Positions 8,509 through 21,618 of a stretch of 64,000 nucleotides of DNA are shown here, one piece after another. The translations under genes and the position numbers were made by a program. Numbering within the stretch: the first letter of the stretch is position 1; every line of letters begins with the position of its first letter. The notes beneath the pieces were generated by a model. It did no database searches. It saw nothing but the letters and a program-made list of their open reading frames with translations, and had not been told where the DNA came from. Origin of the DNA: Sphingomonas sp. S-NIH.Pt15_0812 (lineage in GTDB: Bacteria; Pseudomonadota; Alphaproteobacteria; Sphingomonadales; Sphingomonadaceae); assembly GCF_003951315.1 (NCBI RefSeq), contig NZ_QLJH01000013.1:49054-113053 (forward strand). The letters are read 5' to 3'.

Positions 8509-9756
8509 ATGCCGCAATGGAGCTGGATCCTGCGTCGGATCGTCCGTCGCATCTGGTTTCGCGCCGGGCTGATCAGCCTGCTCAGCGTGATGCTGGCCAT
8601 CCTGGCCGGGGCGATCACGCCCTATCTCCCCTATCGCTTCGACGCGGAGATCGGGCAGCGATCGGTCGGCACCATCCTGCAGATCATGGCGTCCAGCATG
8701 TTGGCGGTGACCACCTTTTCGCTGACCGCGATGGTCAGCGCCTATTCCTCCGCCACCCAGCTCGCCACCCCGCGCGCGACTCAGCTGATGATCAGCGACC
8801 CGACCTCGCAGAACGCGCTGTCGACCTTTCTCGGCGCGTTCGTGTTCGCGATGGTCGGCATCGTCGGGCTGAACACCAGCGCCTATGGCCATGACGGACG
8901 CATCATCCTGTTCGCGGCGACGGTGCTGATCATCCTGCTGGTGGTCGCGACTTTGCTGCGCTGGATCGGCCATATCACCGCCTTCGGCCGGATGGCGGAC
9001 GTGATCGACCGGGTGGAGGATGCGGCGACGCGGGCGATGCGCGACCATGCCGCCCGGCCGCATCAGGGCGGCAGGCCGGCGGTGCCGGTGCCGGCCCATG
9101 CCGTCGCCGTCACCGGCACGCGCACCGGCTATGTCACCCATATCGACATGGCGGCGCTCGGCCATCTGGCGGAGCGCCACGGCCTGACCGTCCATGTCGT
9201 CGTGCTGCCGGGGACGATGGTGCATCCGGCCCGGCCGCTCCTCCGGGTCGAGGGCATGGTCGACGACCAGCGGGCGGCGGCGCTGATCGCGACCTTCAGC
9301 ATCGAACGGCATCGCAGCTTCGACCAGGACCCCCGGCTGGGCCTGATCGCCCTGTCCGAGATCGCCAGTCGCGCGCTGGCCCCGGCGACCAACGATCCGG
9401 GGACGGGGATCGAGGTGCTCAACGCCCTGCTCCGCGTCTTCCTGATGCTGCGGCCGGAGGCTGGCGGCGCGCACCATGACGCCGAGGTTGGGTGTGCCGT
9501 GCATATCGGCCGGCCGGCGATGGACGACATGCTCACCGATGCCTTCGGGCCGATCCTGCGCGAGGGCGGGCAGGAGGTGGAGGTGGCGGTGCGGCTGACC
9601 GGCACGCTGGCGGCGCTCCATGCCAATCTGCCGGGCGCTCAGGCCGCGGTCACGCATTGGGCCTGCCGCCATGCCGCGCGGGTGGCCGACACGCTCACCG
9701 ACCCGATGGACCTGGCGACCTTCCGGCAGGCCTATGCCCGGTGGTGGCCGGCCTAG
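8509..9756 (+). CDS. DUF2254 family membrane protein
   Basis: 415 residues. The N-terminal ~150 residues hold four hydrophobic segments (around LISLLSVMLAILAGAI, ILQIMASSMLAVTTFSLTA, FLGAFVFAMVGIVGL and IILFAATVLIILLVVATLL). The C-terminal half is soluble and carries the family hallmark DQDPRLGLIALSEIASRAL followed by NDPGTG. The function of DUF2254 proteins is unknown. I chose ATG 8509 because an AAGGGGA stretch (8494-8500) sits 8 bases upstream and the homologous part begins there. Its stop overlaps by 4 bases the end of the convergent glutaminase gene. Confidence 0.86.
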   Translation: MPQWSWILRRIVRRIWFRAGLISLLSVMLAILAGAITPYLPYRFDAEIGQRSVGTILQIMASSMLAVTTFSLTAMVSAYSSATQLATPRATQLMISDPTSQNALSTFLGAFVFAMVGIVGLNTSAYGHDGRIILFAATVLIILLVVATLLRWIGHITAFGRMADVIDRVEDAATRAMRDHAARPHQGGRPAVPVPAHAVAVTGTRTGYVTHIDMAALGHLAERHGLTVHVVVLPGTMVHPARPLLRVEGMVDDQRAAALIATFSIERHRSFDQDPRLGLIALSEIASRALAPATNDPGTGIEVLNALLRVFLMLRPEAGGAHHDAEVGCAVHIGRPAMDDMLTDAFGPILREGGQEVEVAVRLTGTLAALHANLPGAQAAVTHWACRHAARVADTLTDPMDLATFRQAYARWWPA

Positions 9757-10661
9757 AGCGACGGGCCGAACACCGACCAGCCGGTCCGCGCCGCCAGCAT
9801 CTCCAGCGCGCGCACGCCCAGGATCGAATTGCCATGCTGGTCGAGATTGGGCGACCAGACCGCGATCGCCGCCCGCTCCGGCGCGATCGCCAGGATGCCG
9901 CCGCCGACCCCGCTCTTCGAGGGCAGGCCGACCCGGACCGCGAAATCGCCCGAACCGTCATAATGGCCGCACGTCATCATCAGCGCCAGCACCGTCCGCA
10001 TCCGCCGCGCCCGCTCCGCCTCGGCGGCATCGTCGGGGGCGATGCGGGTGCGGGTCAGGAACAGCCCGGTGCGTGCCAGACCCGCGCAATCGACGCGGAT
10101 CGCGCATTGCCGGGCATAGGCCTCCATCACCCGGTCGTTCTCGGCCTCCAGATTGCCATGATGCCGCATGAAGCTCAGCATCGCGCGGTTGAGGTCGCCG
10201 CCCTCGGTCAGCACCGCGTCATCGAGCGGCACGTCGTCGGCCCCCAGCGTGTCGGCCACCAGATCGACGACCGAATCGCAGCGGCCATGGTCCGTCACCA
10301 GCATGTCGACCACGACCAGCGCACCGGCATTGATGAAGGGATTGCGCGGCAGGCCGCTGGTGCGTTCCAGGTCGATCAGCGAGTTGAACGGGTCGCCCGA
10401 CGGCTCGCGACCGACGCGTTCGAACACCCGGTCGCCGCGCGACCGCAGCGCCAGGTCCAGCGCCAGCACCTTGGAGATGCTCTGGATCGGGAAGGGCGTA
10501 TCCGCCGCGCCCGCCGTCACCACCCGGTCGGCGGTGGCGACGGCGATGCCGAACGGGCCGGGCGTCAGGCTGTCGTCCTTGGCGTCGGCGGCGGCCTCGA
10601 TGGCGGCGGCGTCGCGGGTGATCTCGGCGGCGATGGCGTCGAGCGTCTGTTGCAGGTCCAT
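9753..10661 (-). CDS. glsA: Glutaminase A
   Basis: 302 residues, close to the ~308 typical of the beta-lactamase-fold glutaminases. It hydrolyses L-glutamine to glutamate and ammonia in the cytosol. The Ser-x-x-Lys catalytic pair is in PIQSISK (Ser61, Lys64), and NPFINAGAL, GDLNRAMLSFM and GLPSKSGVGGGI are family blocks. I start it at ATG 10661 (MDLQQTLDAI); longer in-frame starts run into the upstream gap and add an unstructured stretch. The gene is monocistronic, and no nitrogen-control site is evident. Confidence 0.94.
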   Translation of the reverse strand: MDLQQTLDAIAAEITRDAAAIEAAADAKDDSLTPGPFGIAVATADRVVTAGAADTPFPIQSISKVLALDLALRSRGDRVFERVGREPSGDPFNSLIDLERTSGLPRNPFINAGALVVVDMLVTDHGRCDSVVDLVADTLGADDVPLDDAVLTEGGDLNRAMLSFMRHHGNLEAENDRVMEAYARQCAIRVDCAGLARTGLFLTRTRIAPDDAAEAERARRMRTVLALMMTCGHYDGSGDFAVRVGLPSKSGVGGGILAIAPERAAIAVWSPNLDQHGNSILGVRALEMLAARTGWSVFGPSL

Positions 10662-10763
10662 GCCCGACCGAACGAGCGGTGCCGGGCGCGGGTCCGACAA
10701 TCCGGTGGATTCGCAACGCGTCATACCCACTTGGCGCGATCGGAAACCGCTCCAGGATGCGCC

Positions 10764-11341
10764 ATGCGCGTCCTGCCCATGGCTCTGGCCCTCGCGTCCG
10801 CCGCTCCGCCTTTGCTCGCGCAGGCCTCGACCGGCCGCTGGTCTATGGGAATGCCGACATGGCGGCGGACGCCGATCTGCGTGGCACGCTCGGCCTGCCG
10901 GCGCTTTTCGGCCGGATCGCGGTGATCGACTATCCGAACCGCCGCTTTTGCCTGTTCGACGAAGCCGACCTGCCGCCCGTGCTGGCCAGAGCCACCTATG
11001 TTCGCGCGATGCTGCGCGGGGGAAAATTCTTCGTGCCGATCCGCAGCGGCGGCTTCGCCAGCGACACGATCGTGTTCGACACCGGCTCCAGCGAGATACC
11101 GCTGCATGTCGACTTGGCGGTGTGGAAACGGCTGACCGGCCGCGCGACCGCCGACGCCGCGCCGGTGATGCTGGGGGAGGGGGCGTTGGGGCCGATCACG
11201 GTCTTCACCAATCCGGATGCGCCCGAATCCTTCGCCGACTGGCCGATGCGGACCGAGGGCGTGCTGGGCAACGCGTCACCGTGGGGCGGAATCGTCATCC
11301 TCGATCTGACCGAACGGATGCGATTCGGCCGGCTGGCTTGA
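10764..11341 (+). pseudogene. Frameshifted secreted aspartic-protease-like gene
   Basis: ATG 10764, with AGGA 6 bases upstream, opens a textbook signal peptide (MRVLPMALALASAAPPLLAQ), but that frame stops at 10925 without a recognisable domain. The mature-type sequence is in another frame, from about 10840 to TGA 11341: GLPALFGRIAVIDYPNRRFC, then VFDTGSSEIPLHVDLAVW and GVLGNASPWGGIVILDL, which resemble the DTG-containing half of retropepsin-like aspartic proteases. So signal peptide and domain are separated by a frame change between roughly 10790 and 10840, probably with loss of the first part of the mature domain. The alternative is a genuine cytosolic product from ATG 10757. Protease identity is moderate. 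Confidence 0.6.
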
Positions 11342-11521
11342 GGCGCGATCGGGCCACCATCGTTTGATGACGATGGACCGCGTCATGATGTCGGCGACCG
11401 GCAAGACATGCTGCGACAATGCACGAGCGCATCCGCCAAAATGTTCCAACGATGTGAGGGAGAGCGGCCGTGTCGCAAGACTGGCGGTCAAAGTGGGCAT
11501 TTGCCCGACTTTGACCGATAG

Positions 11522-11608
11522 TGGTGCCCAGAAGAGGACTCGAACCTCCACGACCTTGCGATCGCCAGCACCTGAAGCTGGTGCGTCTACCAATTCCGCC
11601 ATCTGGGC
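11522..11608 (-). tRNA. tRNA-Leu (anticodon CAG)
   Basis: The minus strand folds as a class II tRNA of 87 bases including an encoded CCA (11522-11524). The acceptor stem pairs GCCCAGA with TCTGGGC, the anticodon stem CCAGC/GCTGG encloses the 7-base loop TTCAGGT with anticodon CAG, and a long variable arm separates it from the T arm GGAGGTTCGAGTCCTC. Long variable arm, AGCTTCAGGTGCT loop region and anticodon together give leucine. Confidence 0.97.
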
Positions 11609-11625
11609 ACGGGGTAGTGAGGCGC

Positions 11626-11654
11626 CTTTAGGGGCGGGGACTCGGCCTTGTCAA
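11626..11654 (-). promoter_or_regulatory. Sigma-70-type promoter for tRNA-Leu
   Basis: On the minus strand TTGACA (11649-11654) is followed after exactly 17 bases by CTAAAG (11626-11631). The start point would fall about 10 bases before the tRNA 5' end at 11608. The perfect -35 box and spacing make this a good housekeeping promoter. It overlaps the leader of the divergent epimerase gene. Confidence 0.65.
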
Positions 11655-11704
11655 CAACCCTTTCGCTGGGCAAAGGCATTTTATCCCATCCGACAACGGA
11701 CGAC

Positions 11705-12646
11705 ATGCTCATGAAGAACAAGCTGGTGACGCTGATCGGCGGCGGAGGCTTTGTCGGCCGCTACGCCGCCCAGGCCCTGTTGCACGCAGGCGCGCGCATT
11801 CGCGTGGCGCAACGCGACCCCCGCCAGGCCTGGCATCTCAAACCCCTGGCCGCGATCGGCCAGATGCAGTTGGTGGCCGCCGATGTCGGCCGCCCCGACA
11901 CGATCCTGCGCGCGGTGCAGGGGGCCGACGCGGTGGTGAACCTGGTCGGCGTGCTCAGCGGCGATTTCCAGCGCGCCCATGTCGACGGCGCGCGCGCCGT
12001 CGCCGAATCGGCCGCCCGCGCGGGCGTCGAGGCGCTGGTCCATGTTTCCGCGATCGGGGCCGATGCGAATGCGGCCTCCGCCTATGGCCGGTCCAAGGGC
12101 CAGGGCGAGGCGGCGGTGCGCGAGGCGTTCCCCAACGCCACCATCCTGCGCCCCTCGATCGTGTTCGGGCGCGAGGACGCGTTCGTGAACCGATTCGCCG
12201 GGATGATCGAGAAGGCGCCGGTCGTGCCGGTGCTGCGCGGCGGCACCCGCTTCCAGCCGGTCTTCGCGGGCGATGTCGGCGCTGCGGTGCTGGCGGCGGT
12301 GCAGGAGCCGGGCCGGTTCGGCGGCCACATCTATGAACTGGGCGGCCCCGACGTGCTGAGCATGAAGGCGCTGCTGCGCTGGATCGCCAACGAGATCGAC
12401 CGGTCGCCGCACTTCCTCGACCTGCCCGATTCGCTGGGCGCGCTGCTCGCCAAGCTGCCGGGCACGCCGATCACCACCGACCAGTGGCAGATGCTGGGCC
12501 GCGACAATGTCGTCGGCCAGGGCGTGGAAGGCTTGTCGGCGCTGGGCGTGACGGCGACGCCGATGGCGGCGGTCGCGCCGGAATGGCTGGTCCGCTTCCG
12601 CAAGCAGGGCCGGTTCGGCCGTCGCTCGCGCGAGCAGGCCGCCTGA
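11705..12646 (+). CDS. NAD(P)-binding epimerase-like protein, complex I 39-kDa (NDUFA9) type
   Basis: 313 residues of the atypical short-chain dehydrogenase fold: TLIGGGGFVGRYAAQALL is the nucleotide-binding Gly-rich loop, followed by VNLVGVLSGDF, VHVSAIGAD and YGRSKGQGE, a degenerate YxxxK site. This set, including LRPSIVFGREDAFVNRFA, is typical of the bacterial homologues of the mitochondrial complex I 39-kDa accessory subunit. Its substrate is not known; it is commonly annotated as a complex I NDUFA9 subunit family protein. ATG 11705 has GGA 4 bases before it; ATG 11711 is the alternative. It is followed after one base by uppP, suggesting cotranscription. Confidence 0.85.
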   Translation: MLMKNKLVTLIGGGGFVGRYAAQALLHAGARIRVAQRDPRQAWHLKPLAAIGQMQLVAADVGRPDTILRAVQGADAVVNLVGVLSGDFQRAHVDGARAVAESAARAGVEALVHVSAIGADANAASAYGRSKGQGEAAVREAFPNATILRPSIVFGREDAFVNRFAGMIEKAPVVPVLRGGTRFQPVFAGDVGAAVLAAVQEPGRFGGHIYELGGPDVLSMKALLRWIANEIDRSPHFLDLPDSLGALLAKLPGTPITTDQWQMLGRDNVVGQGVEGLSALGVTATPMAAVAPEWLVRFRKQGRFGRRSREQAA

Positions 12647-12647
12647 A

Positions 12648-13457
12648 ATGCATGATCTGCTGATCGCCGTCCTCCTCGGCATCATCGAGGGGGTGACGGA
12701 GTTCCTGCCCGTCTCGTCCACCGGCCATCTGGTGCTGGGCGGCTATTTCCTGGGACTGCCGGAGGGCGATCCGACCTTCGATATCGTCATCCAGCTCGGC
12801 GCGATCCTCGCGGTCGTCGTCGTCTACTGGCAGCGCTTCATGAAGGTGGGCGTCGGCCTGCTCGCGCGCGACGCGGGGGCGATCCGCTTCACGCGCAACG
12901 TGCTGCTGGGCTTCATCCCGTCGATGCTGGTCGGGGCGGTCGCCTATTCGGCGATCCGCGCGCTGATCCAGGACCAGTCGGTGGCGGTGGTGGTGATCGC
13001 CATCGCGCTGATCCTGGGCGGCCTCGCCATCCTGTTCATCGAACGCACCGTGCCGCCCGCCGCCAAGTCGAGCGTCGAGGGGCTGAGCTGGAAGACGGCG
13101 CTGGGCATCGGCGTGATCCAGTGCGTGGCGATGATCCCGGGCGTCAGCCGTTCGGGCGCGACGATCATGGGCGCGCTGACCATGCGCGTCGATCGCGAGA
13201 CGGCGGCGGAGTTCAGCTTCTTCCTCGCCATCCCGACCATGGCCGGGGCGACGGCGCTCGCCCTGTGGAAGGCGCGGCACGAACTGGGCAGCGCGCACCT
13301 GACCAGCATCGCGGTCGGCTTCGTCGTGTCGTTCCTGGTGGCGATCGCGGTGATCCGCTGGTTCGTCGGCGTCATCAGTCGGCGGGGATTCGCCCCCTTT
13401 GCCTGGTACCGAATCGCGGCAGGAGGATTGACCCTGCTGGCCATCGCGCTGCGATAA
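12648..13457 (+). CDS. uppP: Undecaprenyl-diphosphatase (BacA)
   Basis: 269 residues of multi-helix membrane protein. The two diagnostic motifs are EGVTEFLPVSSTGH at 14-27 and PGVSRSGATI near 165-174. The enzyme dephosphorylates undecaprenyl diphosphate to recycle the lipid carrier of peptidoglycan and other envelope polymers, and confers bacitracin tolerance. The ATG follows the epimerase stop by one base, so the pair is almost certainly one transcript. Confidence 0.96.
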   Translation: MHDLLIAVLLGIIEGVTEFLPVSSTGHLVLGGYFLGLPEGDPTFDIVIQLGAILAVVVVYWQRFMKVGVGLLARDAGAIRFTRNVLLGFIPSMLVGAVAYSAIRALIQDQSVAVVVIAIALILGGLAILFIERTVPPAAKSSVEGLSWKTALGIGVIQCVAMIPGVSRSGATIMGALTMRVDRETAAEFSFFLAIPTMAGATALALWKARHELGSAHLTSIAVGFVVSFLVAIAVIRWFVGVISRRGFAPFAWYRIAAGGLTLLAIALR

Positions 13458-13572
13458 GGTTTGATCCGGACCTAAAAACCGGCGCGGAAATCACTCGATT
13501 GCCCGTACCTTCGGCATCAAACATCTATTACGACAGTAATGCTGTCTTGTTTAAATGAAGCTACGTTGTAGG

Positions 13573-13599
13573 CCCCGTTCGAGACATTTTCGAACGGGG
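13573..13599 (+). promoter_or_regulatory. Perfect 10-bp hairpin over the gltD ribosome binding site
   Basis: CCCCGTTCGA (13573-13582), a 7-base loop GACATTT and TCGAACGGGG (13590-13599) form a perfect inverted repeat ending 7 bases before the GTG start at 13607. The 3' arm contains ACGGGG, the only Shine-Dalgarno-like sequence there, so in RNA the hairpin would bury it. It could equally be a DNA operator. Upstream, 13500-13570 is AT-rich and has a smaller inverted repeat (GACAG-TAATG-CTGTC, 13532-13546). I could not assign a clear -35/-10 pair in this gap. Confidence 0.6.
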
Positions 13600-13606
13600 T
13601 CGCGAC

Positions 13607-15052
13607 GTGGCTGACAATCCGATGCTGAAATTCGTGGTGCGTGAGCAGCACTATCCCGCCAAGCGCGAAGCCGAACAGCGCGCGCACGATTTTCGCGAGA
13701 TCGCCGAACGCTATGCGCCGCCCGCCGCCGAGGATCAGGCCGGGCGCTGCTCGCAATGCGGCGTGCCCTATTGCTCGGTGCATTGCCCGCTGCACAACCA
13801 TATCCCCGACTGGCTGCGCCTGACCGCTGAGGGGCGGCTGCGCGAAGCCTATGAGCTGTCCAACGCCACCTCGACCATGCCCGAGATCTGCGGCCGCATC
13901 TGCCCGCAGGACCGGCTGTGCGAGGGCAATTGCGTGATCGAATTCTCCGGCCATGGCGCGGTGACGATCGGCTCGGTCGAGAAGTTCATCACCGACACCG
14001 CCTGGGCCGAGGGCTGGGTGGAGCCGGTCGCGGTCGGCCCGGCGCGCGGGCAGTCGGTGGCGGTGATCGGCGCCGGCCCGGCCGGGCTGACCGCGGCGGA
14101 ACTGCTGCGCGGCCATGGCTATGAGGTGCATGTCTATGACCGGCACGACCGCGCCGGCGGGCTGCTGACCTATGGCATCCCCGGCTTCAAGCTGGAGAAG
14201 CCGGTGGTGATGCGCCGCGTCGACCGGTTGAAGGAGGCCGGCATCGTCTTCCACGAGGGATTCTCGGTCGGCGAGGATGCGACGCTGGAGGAGCTGCGCG
14301 GCCGCCATGACGGCGTGCTGATCGCGACCGGCGTCTACAAGGCGCGCCAGGTCGAGGTCGCGGGCAACGACGCCTCGGGCGTGATCGCGGCGCTCGACTT
14401 CCTCACCGCCTCCAACCGCAAGGGGTTCGGCGACGCGGTGCCCGCGTTCGACAGCGGCGCGCTGGATGCGTCGGGCAAGGACGTGATCGTGATCGGCGGT
14501 GGCGACACCGCGATGGACTGCGTCCGCACCGCGATCCGCCAGGGGGCCCGGTCGGTCAAGTGCCTCTACCGCCGCGACCGCGCCAACATGCCCGGCAGCC
14601 AGCGCGAGGTCGCCAATGCCGAGGAGGAGGGGGCGGAGTTCGTCTGGCTGTCCGCGCCGCTGGGCTTCGAGGGCGAGGGCGGCGCGGTGCGCAGCGTCCG
14701 CGCCAGCCGGATGCGGCTGGGCGCCCCCGACGCCAGCGGCCGCCGCGCGCCCGAGGTCGATCCGGGCGGCGAGCTGGCGCTGGACGCCGATCTGGTCATC
14801 AAGGCGCTGGGCTTCGACGCGGAGGATCTGCCGACCCTGTGGGGCGCGCCCGAACTGGGCGTCAGCCGCTGGGGCACGGTGCTGGTCGACGGCAAGACGC
14901 TGATGACCTCGCTCGACGGCGTCTTCGCGGCCGGCGACATCGTGCGCGGCGCGTCGCTGGTGGTCTGGGCGATCCGCGACGGCCGTGACGTCGCGGCGTC
15001 GATGCACCAGTGGCTGAAGGCGAAGGCGCGCGCCGAACGGGTGGCGGCGTGA
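13607..15052 (+). CDS. gltD: Glutamate synthase (NADPH), small subunit
   Basis: 481 residues. It supplies electrons from NADPH to the large subunit, which makes two glutamates from glutamine and 2-oxoglutarate. N-terminal iron-sulfur cysteines are at 47, 50, 55 and 59 (CSQCGVPYCSVHC), with a second cluster set in ICGRICPQDRLCEGNC. The FAD site is VAVIGAGPAGLTAAELL and the NADPH site VIVIGGGDTAMD; the C-terminal FAD motif is GVFAAGDIVRG. The start is GTG 13607, fitting homologues that open a few residues before MLKFVVREQ. Its TGA overlaps the GTG of the nucleotidyltransferase gene, so this is the first of four coupled genes, with gltB last. Confidence 0.96.
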   Translation: MADNPMLKFVVREQHYPAKREAEQRAHDFREIAERYAPPAAEDQAGRCSQCGVPYCSVHCPLHNHIPDWLRLTAEGRLREAYELSNATSTMPEICGRICPQDRLCEGNCVIEFSGHGAVTIGSVEKFITDTAWAEGWVEPVAVGPARGQSVAVIGAGPAGLTAAELLRGHGYEVHVYDRHDRAGGLLTYGIPGFKLEKPVVMRRVDRLKEAGIVFHEGFSVGEDATLEELRGRHDGVLIATGVYKARQVEVAGNDASGVIAALDFLTASNRKGFGDAVPAFDSGALDASGKDVIVIGGGDTAMDCVRTAIRQGARSVKCLYRRDRANMPGSQREVANAEEEGAEFVWLSAPLGFEGEGGAVRSVRASRMRLGAPDASGRRAPEVDPGGELALDADLVIKALGFDAEDLPTLWGAPELGVSRWGTVLVDGKTLMTSLDGVFAAGDIVRGASLVVWAIRDGRDVAASMHQWLKAKARAERVAA

Positions 15053-15345
15053 GGTTGTCGCCGGACACGGTCGCAGCGATCAAGTCCGCTGCCGCCGAAG
15101 CGTTCGGCGACGATGCCGTGGTGCGGCTGTTCGGCAGCCGCACCGACGATCTGGCGCGGGGCGGCGACATCGACCTGCATGTCGAAGCCGCGCCCGACCA
15201 TGCCGATCTGGACCATGAGGTGCATTTCCGCGCGCTGCTGTGGAAGGCGCTCGACGAGGAGCAGCTGGATGTGGTGGTCGCGCCGCGTGGTCGGATCGAC
15301 CGCTGGATCGACCGTGCCGCGCATCGTGAGGGGATCGTGTTGTGA
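15049..15345 (+). CDS. MNT-type minimal nucleotidyltransferase (HEPN-MNT antitoxin-like)
   Basis: 98 residues, the size of minimal nucleotidyltransferases. The active-site signature is complete: Gly29-Ser30-Arg31 in LFGSRTDDLARGGDIDL, with catalytic Asp40 and Asp42 and a third acidic residue Asp74 in QLDVVV. In characterised HEPN-MNT pairs the MNT protein transfers AMP to a tyrosine of the HEPN toxin and so neutralises it. The GTG start overlaps the gltD stop (GTGA) and its own stop overlaps the HEPN start in the same way. The biochemical activity is inferred from the motifs; a role in nitrogen metabolism would be inferred only from location. Confidence 0.87.
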   Translation: MRLSPDTVAAIKSAAAEAFGDDAVVRLFGSRTDDLARGGDIDLHVEAAPDHADLDHEVHFRALLWKALDEEQLDVVVAPRGRIDRWIDRAAHREGIVL

Positions 15346-15820
15346 CCCCGGAGGATGTGCGGGAGGCGACCGCCGAGGCGGCGCGTGCCGCGATCGCGGT
15401 GACCGACCATCTGGAACGGCTGATCGGGCGGCTGTCGACCGTGTTGCCGGTCGCGCCGGACGTGTTGCAGGACTGGGACGATGATCCGCGCGAACGGCTC
15501 CACGCGCTGTTGCGGATGTACGAACAGACCTACGACCTGACCGCGCGCAAGCTGGTCCGGGGCTTGCTGTTCCTGTCGGGCGAAACCATCGCCGGCCTGT
15601 CGGCGCAGAACCAGTTCCGGCGGGTGGAAGCCTTGGGCGGCATCGACAGCGCGGATCGCTGGATCGCCCTCGGCGTCACCCGCAACATCCTCGTTCACGA
15701 CTATCCGGTCGATCCCGTCGCCCAGGCCCAGCGGGCCAATCGGGCCTGGACCGATCTTCCCGATCTGATCGCGGCGACTCGCCGCATTGTCTCACATCTT
15801 CGCCAGGAAGGGCTTATCCG

Positions 15821-15824
<4 letters not shown>
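15342..15824 (+). CDS. HEPN domain protein (probable RNase-type toxin partner of the MNT gene)
   Basis: 160 residues, mainly helical. The C-terminal half carries RNILVHDY, i.e. Arg114-x4-His119-x-Tyr121: the HEPN Rx4-6H ribonuclease motif, plus the tyrosine that in HEPN-MNT modules is the AMP acceptor (Rx4HxY). Such proteins are usually dimeric RNases cutting tRNA or mRNA when not adenylylated. GTG 15342 overlaps the MNT stop and its TGA overlaps the gltB ATG (ATGA), so it cannot be expressed without its neighbours being read. All key residues are intact, so it does not look decayed. A non-toxic regulatory role is possible. Confidence 0.82.
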
Positions 15825-20335
<4,511 letters not shown>

Positions 20336-20346
20336 GCGAAGGGAAG

Positions 20347-20381
20347 GGGGGCTGGTGACCTGGTCGCCGGCCCCGCTTTTT
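20347..20381 (+). terminator. Rho-independent terminator of the glt operon
   Basis: GGGGCTGGTGACC and GGTCGCCGGCCCC form a 13-bp stem with two G-U pairs, followed within two bases by a T run (CTTTTTAT). It starts 11 bases after the gltB stop, closing the gltD-MNT-HEPN-gltB transcript. Confidence 0.8.
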
Positions 20382-20443
20382 ATCGTCGCCCGAGGGCCAT
20401 GCCGGGGGTGACAGTGCCGTCTTTGCCCGCGTAACAGGGCGGT

Positions 20444-21115
20444 ATGTGGCAGCTTCTCCAGTTTCCGTTATGTCCGTTTTCCCGAAAAGTCCGGCTGCTG
20501 CTCGGCGAGAAGGGCGTCGGCTACGAGCTGGTGCGCGAATCGCCCTGGCTGCGGCGCGACGAATTCCTCGACATGAACCCGGCCGGGCAGACGCCGGTGA
20601 TGGTCGATGCCACGCGCGGCATCCTGCTGATCGATTCGATGGCGATCTGCGAATATCTGGAGGAGACGGTCGAAAAGGCCGCGATGATCCATGGCACCGC
20701 CGCCAACCGCGCCGAAATCCGCCGGCTGGTGACGTGGTTCGACACGCATTTCTTCCACGACGTCACCGGGCCGTTGCTCCACGAACGCATGGTCAAACGG
20801 CTGGCCCACCGCGTCGCGCCCGACGGCAAGGCGCTGCGCGAGGCGATGAAGGCGGCGGTCAGCCATCTCGACTATACCGACTATCTGCTCGACCATCGGC
20901 AATGGCTGGGCGGCGCGACGCTGAGCCTCGCCGATCTGGCGGCGGCGTCGCAGATCTCGATCGCCGATTATCTGGGCGGCATCGACTGGAAGGGGCATGA
21001 CCAGACGGCGCGCTGGTATCAGGGGCTGAAGAGCCGGCCCTCCTTCCGCCCGCTGCTCGCCGAGCGGATGGAGCTGGTTGCGCCGCCCGCCCATTATGAC
21101 AATCTGGACTTCTGA
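20444..21115 (+). CDS. Glutathione S-transferase family protein
   Basis: 223 residues: N-terminal thioredoxin-like domain to about residue 85 (LLQFPLCPFSRKVRLLLGEK, then GQTPVMVD with the cis-Pro, and IDSMAICEYLE with the Ser that contacts glutathione), then an all-helical C-terminal domain with the N-capping segment LSLADLAAASQISIADYL. The CPFS motif near residue 10 suggests a Cys- or Ser-dependent class (beta/omega-like) rather than Tyr. The substrate is unknown. The CsaA gene starts 3 bases after its stop, so the two are cotranscribed. Confidence 0.88.
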   Translation: MWQLLQFPLCPFSRKVRLLLGEKGVGYELVRESPWLRRDEFLDMNPAGQTPVMVDATRGILLIDSMAICEYLEETVEKAAMIHGTAANRAEIRRLVTWFDTHFFHDVTGPLLHERMVKRLAHRVAPDGKALREAMKAAVSHLDYTDYLLDHRQWLGGATLSLADLAAASQISIADYLGGIDWKGHDQTARWYQGLKSRPSFRPLLAERMELVAPPAHYDNLDF

Positions 21116-21118
21116 ACG

Positions 21119-21457
21119 ATGACGACGATCGCGCTGGAGGATTTCCTGAAGGTGGATGTCCGCGTCGGCACGATCGTCGCCGCCGAACCCTTTCCGGAGG
21201 CGCGCAAGCCCGCGATCCGGCTGGTGATCGACTTCGGGCCGGAGATCGGCCGCAAGCGGTCCTCCGCGCAGGTCACCACGCATTACGCGCCCGAGACGCT
21301 GGTCGGGCGGCAGGTGGCGGCGGTGGTCAACTTCCCCCCGCGCCAGATCGGGCCGATGATGTCCGAGGTGCTATGCCTGGGCTTTCCCGATGCGGAAGGC
21401 GCGGTGGTGCTGGTCGCGCCCGACCAGCGGGTGCCGGACGGGGGAAAGCTGTTCTGA
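21119..21457 (+). CDS. csaA: tRNA-binding protein, CsaA family
   Basis: 112 residues forming a single OB-fold tRNA-binding domain like the C-terminal domain of methionyl-tRNA synthetases. The start [17 protein letters not shown], the centre [15 protein letters not shown] and the end [19 protein letters not shown] match CsaA closely. CsaA dimers bind tRNA and have been described as secretion-related chaperones in Bacillus; the role in proteobacteria is unclear. No synthetase catalytic domain is attached. Confidence 0.9.
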   Translation: MTTIALEDFLKVDVRVGTIVAAEPFPEARKPAIRLVIDFGPEIGRKRSSAQVTTHYAPETLVGRQVAAVVNFPPRQIGPMMSEVLCLGFPDAEGAVVLVAPDQRVPDGGKLF

Positions 21458-21593
21458 GGGGGGCTTCGAAAGATGCCGCGCCCTGGTCCTGTTCCCCCGC
21501 CGGCGGCTGGGGGCGCGTCACGCAACGGTTCGGGTGACGTACCCCGAGCGGGCCCCGGCCGGTGGGAACGGAAACGGGGCGGGCGTACATGCC

Positions 21594-21612
21594 CCCTGCG
21601 TGGAACCGTCTT
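21594..21612. repeat. 19-bp repeat, copy 1
   Basis: CCCTGCGTGGAACCGTCTT, just downstream of the histidine kinase stop. It matches 18 of 19 bases with 25131-25149 in the same orientation. The two copies bracket the kinase-KaiC pair. The surrounding gap 21458-21618 otherwise holds only GC-rich sequence with no gene that I can support. Confidence 0.6.
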
Positions 21613-21618
21613 CCGTCC

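Noticed and set aside
13458..13572. Sigma-54 (NtrC) promoter ahead of gltD
   Set aside because: No TGGC-N8-TTGC element is present.
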